DNA of 64,000 bases from Utricularia gibba (lineage: Eukaryota; Streptophyta; Magnoliopsida; Lamiales; Lentibulariaceae): contig NEEC01000011.1 of NCBI GenBank assembly GCA_002189035.1, forward strand, positions 1,798,001-1,862,000. Direction: 5' to 3'. A program made the translations under genes and the position numbers. Under the pieces are notes generated by a model, which was given only the letters and a program-made list of their open reading frames with translations, was not told the DNA's origin and did not search any database. Below are positions 23,162-34,254 of this stretch, piece after piece. Each line of letters begins with the position of its first letter. The first letter of the stretch is position 1.

Positions 23162-24089
23162 ATGGAGTTCTTCCACATCGCAAGGTCCGTCCGCCTGAAA
23201 ACCAGCAAGGGTTTCTTCCTCTTCGCCGACAATGACGGCAAATCCGTCATCCTCAGTCGCCGGGGATGCTCCCCATCGGTGGATTGGGTGGTCCAAAATC
23301 TGGGAGGAAACTTCATCCGGTTGAAAAGTTGCTACGGGAATTATCTCACAGCCTCCCACGATCACCTTCCCTTCAACACTGGCCTGAAGGTGGTGCAGTC
23401 AATTCCGGATAGCATCGAGGGCTCCGCCGTCTGGGAGCCGGTTCTTGACAACGGCGCAATAAGGCTTAGGTCTTCGGAAGGGAGTCTACTTACGGCGAGT
23501 CAGGGGCTTCCCCCGCCGTGGCACAATTTTGTTTCGCATGGTGTTCCTCCTAAAACGACGCCGCATGACTCCGCTTCTTGGGAGATAGAAGCTGTCGAAT
23601 TCATCCCGCCTGAGTCCCCTGCGCCGCAGAAGTACGATTCACCGGACCTCCATTCGCCAGCAAGAAGCCATTCTTCCAACTCTCCATCATATGAGGTAAT
23701 CTATAGCTTTTCACATAAGATTCAAATCGAAATATAAGCCCTAGACACACATTTAATATGTTTCCAACATTGCAGGAAAGCCAATGTGATTCCCTGGAGC
23801 CTGATGAAGCATTCAGAATCTCCGAGGAGAGGGAGATTACAGTTCATTTCAAGTTATCTGAAAGGGGAAGATTCACGAGGCCCTGGGGGAGTTCACCATC
23901 AACTTCAAAGGAAGCAGCGTGGTGGAGTTGATGTGGAAGATAGAGGAAGAGTTGGGGATTCATGGGATTGCCCTTTGCCGTAGGAGTCCGGTCGACGGAA
24001 AACTGTTACCTCTCCCTTTGCGACTTACGGGCTACACCTCCACGATCATGGGCGTCGTCGTCCTTCTGCCCCCAAGAGCCTTGCCCTAG
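23162..24089 (+). CDS. DUF569 (actin cross-linking-like) protein gene, frameshifted
   Basis: Exon 1 (23162-23695) encodes 178 residues that open MEFFHIARSVRLKTSKGFFL and contain the beta-trefoil-like core of DUF569 (KSVILSRRGCSPSVDWVVQN, GNFIRLKSCYGNYLTAS). Exon 2 starts at 23776 (ESQCDSLEPDEAFRISEERE, ITVHFKLSERGRF). The frame then fails: the expected C-terminal domain (EFTINFKGSSVVELMWKIEE, then CRRSPVDGKLLPLPLRL and a final VVV strand) continues in another frame from about 23877 to the stop at 24087-24089. One missing base near 23876 explains this. Read as it stands, translation would stop at 23929. The gene is either a recent pseudogene or carries a sequencing error. The biochemical role of DUF569 proteins is not established. 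Confidence 0.8.
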
Positions 24090-24830
24090 AAAAGGCTCTT
24101 CAGTTTGCTTTCTTGCAATTACTTTTTTGGATCACATGCTTTGGATGCTTTCATATTAAAGGGTGCAAATGCATCCCAAACGTTTGTCTATGAGAAGTTT
24201 GTTTTTTGCACAATTATGCATGTTTTGAGGACACGCCTGCAAGCTGCGGGGTTTTCATAAATCATCTTTTACGTGTTGTTGTAAATCGAACATGAAGAAG
24301 AAGAATATATCGAACCTTAGGTACGTAAAACGGTATTCTAAAGTATTTCACGATCCCTCACAATTCAATAGATTTTTGGAGAACTACTATCTCAAAAATT
24401 AGTTGAATATTTTTTGGGATGGGTTTGCACTCCCGTGCACACCATTTCTGAGTTTTGGAGCCCTTCGAAAGCCCAACCTGATCTAACAAATTAGAAAACT
24501 AACTACGCATGAGACTCAGCTTACTCTTAAGCTAGCAATGTGAGATTGCCAACCCACATTCTACAATACAATATTCCAACACGTGTTAACATGACAAGGG
24601 AATCTGCGAATCAAACTGAGGCTCCATTCTACAGTTACCAAGGAAGAGATTTGTAAGCTTAGAAGGAGCTTCGGCTGGGCAACACTGTGGTGTGAAAAGC
24701 AGGCCATGTGCATGGATTGTGAGCCTCATTAATTTTTTACTGTCTACAAAACTTACCCTAACAACCATTAAATTTAACTCACTAGTATATTCTCGAAAAA
24801 AAAAAACTTACCCTAAACCCTAAAAAACTT
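24090..24830. other. Intergenic, nothing recognised
   Basis: This segment follows the DUF569 gene and likely includes its 3' UTR. Short open frames occur, but none has protein-like character. Confidence 0.3.
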
Positions 24831-25037
24831 ACCGCCGTTCTTGCTGGTTACATGGCCCATTCGACGGCGGAGGAGAAGATGCTCTCCGGTCAAAAAAACC
24901 CAGCTCCGTTCGGATCAGAATCGCACCAATCTGATCTTAAAAAGTCGACTTTTTGCAAGTGGGTCGCACGGATACGCTTGGGGAGTTCGAATCTATTAAA
25001 AAAAAAGTGGGCATATCGTAAGAATCAGTTAATATAA
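24810..25037 (+). other. Telo-box followed by a short open frame; possible truncated 5' gene end
   Basis: At about 24809-24824 the sequence reads ACCCTAAACCCTAAAA, a telo-box often found just upstream of plant housekeeping gene starts. An ATG at 24852 opens a 61-codon frame (MAHSTAEEKMLSGQKNPAPF) to 25037. Beyond it the DNA turns AT-rich. I do not recognise the peptide. It may be the remnant of a gene whose body is lost, or a small gene with an unseen downstream exon. Confidence 0.25.
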
Positions 25038-28000
25038 TTTCTATCAACCCATATTTCATTAGTTTTCTAAAAACATTGTGACAATAATTAGATTCATAAT
25101 TTTTTTTGCACCGTAAAAAAAGTAAAAGTATATGGTTTTGCATCAAAATATAAGCTATCTCGGATAATTTGTTGAAAGTGAATAAATAAATTGTTCACTC
25201 GTATCAGTTCAAATAATCAAATATATTGAAAGTATTCATTCTTAATTATTATTAGTTTATAGATGATAAATTTTTTAGTAATTTTAATAATGAATATTTA
25301 ATATTTAGTATTTTTTATTTCAAATAATATAAAATACAATGAACTTATGGTGACGAATTTCGCTTAAAAATAATAGGGTTAAAAGTAGGTTCTGCAGTTC
25401 TCCAATTTTGCTTCCTGATACTCCATTAGATCTTTCTTCCGTCCTGGCAAAGAGCACCTCCAGCACAGGGCGCCGCCATTCTTGACCTCAAATCCCCAGA
25501 AACTTCGCGTCTAAGAAACCCTTCTGTGGCTGCGGATAAATTTGATGTACTGCCGGTTTCATCCCCCCCGCAGCTCCATTTAATTTTTTTGTAGGCTTTT
25601 GCTGCGTAAACATCTCTCTGCGATGAACTTTTTTACTTTCCATTAGCTGCCCCAAGATAAAAAAAAAAAAAAAGGGAACACGAGGCACCCACATTTTATT
25701 AGAAATCTGGACACTTTTTTATTACTTTCTGAGAAATCTGATCATACTTATCGTAATTTTTTAACGTAATGTGTATTAGAAAGTGCTAGTATGATTAGAT
25801 GTGTAAATAGCCCCACATGTCTCATGAATTTCATGTATGCAATGTTAGAATACACAATTTCATCTCGTGAAATGAAATTGAAATAATCAAATTTATAAGA
25901 AATTTTCAGATCAATATTAATATATTGAGTTTATTTTTTTTTAATATAATTTATGTTTTTGTATATTTGAATTTAATGTATACTCGTCAGAACTATCGGA
26001 TTTTAAATTTCAATAGCAACAACAATAATGAGACACAAAGCATAGTGATGGAACATGATCCATTCTGTGCGCTTCTTCGTTGCTACGTCTTCATCATATC
26101 TACTTGTATATCATATCCTCATACATCATTATTTCAGTGTGATCCATGATTTGTATCCGAATAATGATGGAAAAACGTTAAACACTATGAAATCGGACGG
26201 ATCAACCACACAACATTCTTGATTTTAAGCGGTCGTTAGTGTTCAGAAACAAGGTGGATGGATCCATTCAAGCTGCGTGCAATAAGTAGACCCTTTTTCT
26301 ACTCATTGATTCCATCATTGTTTCGTACAAAACGACAAGGAGAGCCAGGGCGAAGATAAGGCCTTTTCCTTTCCACATGTCTCGCACAATCATTGTTCCT
26401 ATTTTATACACATTTTAAATACCCTCCTAGTGCTTGCCTCGCGTACACATTCATTTGGGCATGGTAAAAATGATTACTTACAACATGTTTTATTTGAATT
26501 TTTCATATTTATAAGGGTTTAAATGATTAAAGATTCGATAAAATAGTGTTTGATAAGTGATTTGGTTGGTATGTATTCAAAATTTAATATATAAATATTA
26601 AAAATAAATTACATTGTTTCTTAAAAAAAATAATAAGATCTAGACTCTTGATATATTAAACCCACATAAGAGGTAAGTTTTTATTAGACTTGAGGCCGGT
26701 TCAGAATTGAATGATTTTCTTGAACTGTTGGTTCATAAACCATGAAATACTGCTGATTTCGATTTCGATTCGAAATCGAATTTCTAAACTTTGAACGGAA
26801 CCGCATGCTTTCAGTTCAAAATTGGAACTGAAAACGTTGAATTGAACTGGAATCAGACGGTTTTGAGCTCCTATAACGACTGTGAATAATGTTTAGAAAT
26901 AATTATGAAAAATAAAGAATGTTTTCAAGACATCCGTATGAATCGTTATGTCCTATAATTACCTAAAAAATACATCATTTTTTGAATATTTTTTCAAATT
27001 TCTATAACCACTATTAAAGGTACATGAGACCAATTTTTAGGCATCCATAACAGCTAATGTGTATGTCTAATAATTAATCTCTTTTTTTTAATGATTGTTT
27101 CGCATACCTTCAATGTATCATGTGAATGCATGAAAGCACACAAACCAATGACTCATCAATTTCAAAACGTTGGTTCTACGCGGGTCAAAACCATGGTTTC
27201 CTAATTCCATATATCTTGAACCAACTCAAAATTTTATAGTCCCGATTCTTTCTAGACGGACATTTTTCATTTCTAGACATCTATAACGACCATTTCTAGT
27301 TTTTATAATCATATGTACAAGTGTTTAATTAGACTTTAAGAAATCAAATGCTTTTATTTTATTTTCCCAACCAAAGATATACTTTTTTTATTAAATCTAA
27401 GATAATCGACACATGTAAATGATGTATGATCACTTTTATAAATTACACGGCTTTTATGAACTGGATTCCAAACTCCCCAACTAGATCATCATCGTGCAAC
27501 GGATATCTTTCAATATTGGCCTCTATGGGAGCATTTATTCTGTATTTTCTAGTCGAATTATCCCCTTCTATACTAATATTTTTACACATTTGTCGTCTAT
27601 GAATTTAACATAAGCTTTGATTTTACATAATTATAATATATTATTATATTAGTAACCGACCAGATGCACTCGCTAGGAATTCACAGCACAGAAGGCCTCT
27701 TGGGGGCGGCTTGACCTTGGTTCCACGTGGACCAATGGAAAAGGTGCCGCGCTCTCTAAGGCCCCACCACATTGGAAGTTTAAACCAGAGTGGGCGCAAG
27801 CTTCCAAATACAGCAAATTTGTATTCTTTCAATATTTAAATCAATGCCGCGCCCCATCCCCTTGACTGACCACATAATATTTCTATTTTAAACATTTTAA
27901 AAATTCCCACATGTAGGAAAAATCTGATGAAAAACTATGCATTTATTTATCATAAAAATAATTGTATTATCCAATAACGTAAATTAATTTGAGAGTATCA

Positions 28001-29113
28001 AATTGCATAGAAGATATTCGTTCATTTCGTGGTTCGTGTATCGTTATAATTTTCGATTATTTGGTTTTGCGGGTTCATAATCCATATGGAAGAGTATGGT
28101 TTTAGAATAGCAGTTGGTTATGGTTGTGATCCCTACTCAACGCATGGGGCATGGGAACAGATGGAATAGCAATGGGATATGTACCACGCGTGTATCTAAA
28201 CAATTTAGAAAAATAAAAAAGCAACTTTAACTTTGATCATGTAGAAAGGGGTTGACTTTAGCATAATAAACACATTGAATCTATTCGAACTATCTTAGAT
28301 CATTTTTTTCACACATATATCTTGTTATGTTGTGGGTAAGAGAGAAACATATATATAATTGATGATAATATTTAAATTAAGTATCTAATGAATTAAGTGA
28401 TCATGTGTGAAACAAAACTATACAAGAAATGTGAATCATGTAATGACCTAATATTTTATTGTACAATATTTATATGTATTTTATTTATCTTGATTTTACA
28501 TTCTTCATTTTGAAAAAAATGCATTATATAAGATTATAGAAATTTCTTTATATAAATTGTATCGGTATCTCATCTGTAACCGATATAATATTTGATTAAG
28601 ATACTTCTACCTTTCTTTGGGTTGGATCCTTTCGCTCCCCATTAAAAATTCAGTGTTCTTGGTAAAGTTTGCCCCCACCTTCGATTATAGATTTAGGTTT
28701 GACTCTAATACCATATGTATTTTTACGATATTGTCTCTTTCGAGTATGCTATCATCTTGATTTTACCTTTATGTATCAATGTGAGATTCTTTATTTTAAT
28801 AGATAATATTCACGATTATTTTCCCTGTGTTTTAAGGGAAGAGGTGATTACAGCAACTTCCTATGAGTTTCTTGTATGGTAATTTACAAGCTTTATGCAA
28901 CTAATTTACAACCACAAACTGACTCCACAGTGCGCATTGTTTGGATCCAATGGGAGGAACCCAAACCGGCATTTCACAAATACACATCAACCAACAACTA
29001 AATTGTCTTATTTCTTTCTTTCTTTCTTCATCTTTATCATCTACTCCATGTTGTGTATGTACCGTACCAGATTCTAGACAGCAGCTGCATTGGGATGCTT
29101 TGTAAGCCTTTCT
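25038..29113. other. Gene-poor AT-rich region
   Basis: No gene is supported. Points seen: a GC-richer patch at 25430-25560; a repeat-like patch at 26690-26880 with an inverted motif (TTTCGATTCGAAATCGAA) and many GGAACTGAA-like words; and a GC-richer island at 27655-27800 holding a perfect palindromic G-box, CCACGTGG, at 27723-27730. The remainder is low-complexity A+T-rich sequence. Confidence 0.35.
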
Positions 29114-30010
29114 TTATATGGCTAGGACCCCGGTAGGGGCTCTGTGTGGAATGCCCTTTCGGCGCTTCACCGTCCGGTAGTTCGCCGGCAGGGGCGTCGA
29201 CGGTGAAAAGCTAGGGAATCCGGTGGTGGGCCGGCCGTGGCTGATGCTGCTGCTGTAGGAGTCATCAGAGTCGGCCGCCTCAAACTTGTTCTTTTTCTCC
29301 TTCTGAAAATTCTTGGATGTCCCAGCAATCTGATAAACACGGAAAAGGTCAACTTGGCGGATTCAGGGGGTAGAAAATTGGATTCGAATTATTGAATTGA
29401 GAAGAAGAGACAGGGACCTTGCAGCCCAGAGAGCAGAATCTGAATGAGTCAAGAAGGCTGCGATCACAAACGTGGCAAGTGTTCGTGACCCCTTTTCCAG
29501 GTCTGGGCTGTGGGCGCTCATTGAGGAAGACAACTTTGGCACTGTTGATTATGTATGTCTGAACAGAGGATATGTCCAAATACTTCTGGATTTCAGAAAC
29601 CCTAATCACATCATGGTAGGAGGATCTCCGAATCTGCAAAACTCAAATCTTTATCACTATAAACCCATCGGCGAACTCAAAACTCCGAGTCAACGCTCGA
29701 GAAACAGAGCAAATTTTGAGTAAGGGAGAAATTGGGGGATTGACCTGAATGGCGCGATGGTCCCTGTGATTAGATAAACAGAGGGAACAAAGAGGGCCAT
29801 TTGTGCAGTCCAGACAATACATATTACATTCGCTTTTATGGGAATCCACATGGAACTTGCACTGCCCAAAGAAGTGTTCTTTGAGCAAAGGTTTCAGCCA
29901 TGGCGGCCATCGATTGCCCTCCCCATCAGGCCCTCCAGCTCCCTGCACCACACCAAGTTAAAAAAACACAAAAATCCAGCAACCAAAAACCAGTACCCCA
30001 TACAAACCAT
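29114..30010 (-). CDS. PLATZ transcription factor, 210 aa
   Basis: The exons are 30010-30008 (the ATG alone), 29942-29745, 29633-29418 and 29329-29114. The spliced product starts [21 protein letters not shown], as PLATZ proteins do. It carries the PLATZ zinc-binding array CKFH...CNMYCLDC...[11 protein letters not shown] (about residues 25-65) and the second Cys-rich part [20 protein letters not shown] (about 119-138). The C-terminus is basic and Ser-rich ([13 protein letters not shown]). PLATZ proteins are plant-specific zinc-dependent DNA-binding proteins, several of which interact with RNA polymerase III factors. The first coding exon is nothing but the start codon, followed directly by a GTTTGT donor. 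This is inferred from the family N-terminus, because no other in-frame ATG precedes the conserved domain. Confidence 0.9.
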
Positions 30011-33000
30011 GATTCTCCGATTGCAGGGAGGTCTGATTTCGCGAACAGGGGCTCCTCGATTCTCGATCGCCAGCTCAGAAACGGGCGTCAAAATTTGCGT
30101 TCCAATAGAAAGAGGAAAAGAAAGAGAGAAAGGGGGGGCGTGGGAAGGGAATGAGCAAGTGGAGGAGAAAGCACTCAGAGAAGAAATAGGGAGAAGAAGT
30201 TGACAGCAGCGCAGGTTCGGTGGGTGGGTGGGGTTGGGGAGAGCGATTTTTCTCGTTCTTATCCCTGAATGAACTCAGAGCCCATGAGCGGGGGCCTAGG
30301 CCCCCAACCAGAAGATAGATAGATGCCTTTGTCAACTCAACTACACATGAAAGACGTTCCTGTCTTCTTTGCTTTGCACATCCGATCCCTGTCCCTCTTC
30401 TCCAGTATCAATCTCTGGTCCTCCGCCCTAGTCATTCTTTGCTTGCAGTAACTTAACGGTCAAGATCCTCTACTCCGCGACACACCAGAAACTCATGGAT
30501 CCTATCATCACACGCGGGTGTGGGAACTTCAGTCAATTAATATTTACAAATCTCGACAACCGACTATATGATATATATATATATATATAATGTTTATATT
30601 AATACGAAAAATAAATGAAGAATGATCATATTGTAATGACTCTATAATATAATGTTATTGATGGGAAAATAAATCTATACACACCACTTGGATGTGAAAT
30701 CGGTAGGAGGTCTCAAGCCTATTCGGACGGTTTATGGCAGGCCGATACACCTCCAATATTCAGAGTTGGATAATAACGGTCGTTTTGACAGTCTTAAAAA
30801 TAGTTGAATTATAGAAATTTCAGAACCATCGACAATTATTAGAATCATAATACAGTTAACAGGCGTTTAAAAAAAACGACATCTATAAAATTCAATTGGA
30901 TCAGCTCCCCTTATAAATATAATGAAGTTCGAAGAAAAAAGATTTGAAATCTTTACATTCCACTTATATTCTTCATACTTCCTCCATTAATGAAACTGAT
31001 TTCCGACAAGTTACGACAATTTCGTGGTTTGTTTTTCCGTTTCCCGACGATTTTTAAGTAAAAATCCTTATCTCTTTTTATCTATTTTGCCCTCAACACT
31101 AACCCGAAATCGGTATTTTCCAAATCGGATTCTTCAAAACCCAATTTACAGCCCTGAAACTGGTCGAATCCAACAGGACCAATTTTCAACCGCAACAGTT
31201 ATAATCCAAAAATTGAATACATTTCAGAATATTAAAAATGATTCTATTTTATATAATTTGAATCCAAGATTAAAATACAGAAGAATCTCATTATCTCTTG
31301 TCGGAGTATTTAGACAAGACAAGCGTGTAATTATCATAACTTGCACTAAAAATGGTTATTAAAAGCCGAATCCTCCAATAAAAGGAGTTAGTTAGTCACG
31401 CAACTGATGTGCATTTGCATTATTGGAAATCATGACTTCATCCAAAATACTGTCACAAATTATTGAGTACAATTCCCATGGCTATCTCTATTTTTGTTTA
31501 TGTTTTTTTTATTCATTGAAATCGACCTTTTAAAAATTTATTCAAAAATTTAAAATAATTTTAATAATAAATGAAAATTTACGCATATAAATTTAAAATC
31601 GTACTCTATAAATATATCTATTTTAAAAAGAATTCTATAAGTCTACAAATCACCTTTTATATTATTATAATTTTAAAAAAATTGAAGAGAAACCATAATT
31701 GAAATTATTATAAATTTATATCCTATAATCATTCACAATAGAGGGGATATAATTGGATTGATTCTAAAAATCACTAATTATAGAAAGAAGATGAATAAAG
31801 GTTTAAAATGTAGAAATAATTCTTAAAATAACCATTAATTCCATCAAAAAGAAATTATTTTTTAGGAATTATAAAGGTGAATGTTTTTTCTAGGGATAGA
31901 GAGTATTATTAAAGAAAATATTTTAATAATATATATTTAGTTTATATTTTAAGAATAGTTCTGGTAATAAAAAGAAGAGAGATATGACATGCCACGTGGA
32001 GGATTGATTGACAATGGGGGCATATAAAATAAAGTATCTGATGTGTCAAAATTCATTTCTAGATACGTGTAATCTTTTTCACTTGTTTAGAAATAAGAAT
32101 CATTTCTAATAATTTTTTTTTATTTTTAAAATATAATTCATTCATATTTAATAATAAAGATACCTATGAAATTATTTTCAGAAAAAGAGGTTGTTAGAAG
32201 TCTAACCAAAACATTTGCATGATGAATCTTACTATCTAATGTAAATCATCTAATAATATTTTGTATAATACATGAATTATTTTATTGTATAATTTATTCT
32301 TTTTGTAATATTGTATTCATTGGAACTATAACAAAAATTAACATGGATAGTATCTCATAATTTTTAATTATATTTTAAAAAATAAAAATTATTAATCTTT
32401 TTTGAAAAATCATTTCAAAATTAATTTTAACAGAATTAAAAATTATGATAGAATGATAATTATTATATATTTCAAAGAGTTTTTTAGAATGTTATTATAA
32501 AATCAATTTATGTTTGAAATGTAAAAAAAATGATTTTAAATAAATGATATATTTTATCTATATTTATTAATAATTATATTTATAAATTTATAAATTTAAA
32601 AAATACGTTTTGTATATCATTATATTATAAAAATATTATATAATTTTTGAATTATAATTTATATTGTTATTTTAATTTGAATATATTTATATTAACATTA
32701 TAATTTAAAAATTAAGTAATTAAATTATTTATAAAAAAACGAGTGTAAACAATTTCAATCTTATAATCTATTCTATAAAATCCATTTTTTTAAAGAAGCT
32801 ATTATCTTATGATTCTCATAGTGATTTTAAAAAAATTAATTTTGATAAAATAATATTCAATATATGTTTGAAAGATAAAAACAATCCTATCAAAATAGAA
32901 TTAATTTTGGGAAATTCCAAACTATTATTTAAACAAATTGCACACATTCTTCAATTTAATGGTGGTTTAGATTGAATGAAATTTAAGCATGAAGTGAACC

Positions 33001-33120
33001 CATGATCCTTACATGCGTCCACTTCACTTCTTGCTTAAAGAGAATTGATTCATTGATTCCAATTAAATGTCATGACATTTAATGTTTTTTTATATATAAA
33101 AGCAATATGAATAGAATATT
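30011..33120. other. 5' flank of PLATZ gene, then gene-poor AT-rich DNA
   Basis: The first few hundred bases upstream of the PLATZ start (30011 to about 30500) are GC-richer, with purine-rich tracts, and are presumably 5' UTR and promoter. A TA microsatellite lies at 30570-30589. From about 30550 to 33120 the sequence is strongly A+T-rich, with no protein-like frame. Confidence 0.35.
30570..30589. repeat. (TA)n microsatellite
   Basis: Uninterrupted alternating A and T of about 20 bp. Confidence 0.9.
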
Positions 33121-33129
33121 TATCTAAGG

Positions 33130-33400
33130 CGGTAGAGGATGGTCAACTTGCGAACGATTTTTTATTCTTGCTACGACAACTACAAGGAATCCAATAATGA
33201 TGTTAACTGCTGGTCTGATGGAGTGGAGTAGGTTAATCCCTTTCTTGCCCAAGGTTTGATTACCATTTCCTCCTTCAGCTACACAAGCTGATGATCAGGT
33301 GGGAGGATGGAAGCCCGATTCCTCTCTTTTCCAATGGTGCTGATGCCTATGAGTATGAATAACTCGTGGACTATGTTCATCAGTATGAGTAGACTCGTCG
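33130..33400 (+). other. Possible degenerate retrotransposon gag fragment
   Basis: This GC-richer patch in AT-rich DNA reads, across frames, RWEDGSPIPLFSNGADAYEY. That recalls the conserved LPLFxGxDAYxW opening of plant Gypsy-type gag proteins, but it is broken by stops and no LTRs were seen. The identification rests on this short similarity only. Confidence 0.25.
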
Positions 33401-34254
33401 ATTTAATTCAATTTTTTAAAATAAGAAAATATTTTGGATCAATTTAATGATTAATTATCTTTCTTTCTTTTTTTCCAACCCAATTATTAATCTCAATTAC
33501 AACCAATATTATATCAGATTTAGTGTTTCAAAGGTTTTCAGTTATATCATTTTCTATATATTTTCAATGTGGTTTTTAAATCAATTTTTTCTGCTATTTT
33601 GCTGCAAAATGGATGAATTAGAAATGTGTATATATCATATATTGTGTGATAAACTTAGTCAAACAAAATATAATTTTTTTAACTTTAGTGAGAGAATGTA
33701 CGGATAAACATTTTTCTAAATGACCTATAACAAGAGATGAATATGAGTCTTGACATGCTGGGAAGGGTTGTGATGCACCAAGGGAAGGGATTGGATAAAT
33801 AATACTTTGATTATAAATGAGAAAGAAGATGTGATTGAATATAATGATTACGTAAATTTTGTACGAAATTTTTTTTCAACGACTAGATCATATTCTTGGT
33901 AAAAATTTTAAAATTAAATGTTTTTAACTTGATCTTATTTGAGGATAGGTAAAAGTATAGATCAAAGATGAAAAAAACGTAAAAATGTGATTACTAAATA
34001 TTCGATCGTGATAATATGGAAAGTGTGCATGAGGTTCACTCCATGGTGCGCTGTGTGTAACAGCTGTGCAGCCTCAGCGCCTGGGAGCTGTGCAGGATTC
34101 GCTCAGAATTTCCCATATTGAAAACCGGTTTTGTATAGATTTATGTAGGTGGGGAGTTTCCTGTTTACAATCATCTGTGAGACAACTACTTCTTGTAGTT
34201 GAATTCTGTACAAAATCTGGTAATGAGTACTACTACTACTACTACTAATGCTAC
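33401..34254. other. AT-rich spacer and 3' flank of the CPBP gene
   Basis: Nothing coding was recognised. A (TAC)n tract occurs at 34227-34246, just after the CPBP stop codon on the opposite strand. Confidence 0.35.
34227..34246. repeat. (TAC)n microsatellite in 3' UTR
   Basis: Six to seven tandem TAC units lie immediately downstream of the stop codon of the CPBP-family gene (minus strand), so they probably sit in its 3' UTR. Confidence 0.85.

Noticed and set aside
24975-25005. T-loop-like word AGTTCGAATCT, considered as a tRNA 3' half
   Set aside because: No matching acceptor stem, anticodon arm or D-arm could be folded around it.
31024-31362. 112-codon open frame in AT-rich DNA
   Set aside because: Composition follows the surrounding AT-rich sequence, with no family similarity, no splice support and no neighbouring exon.
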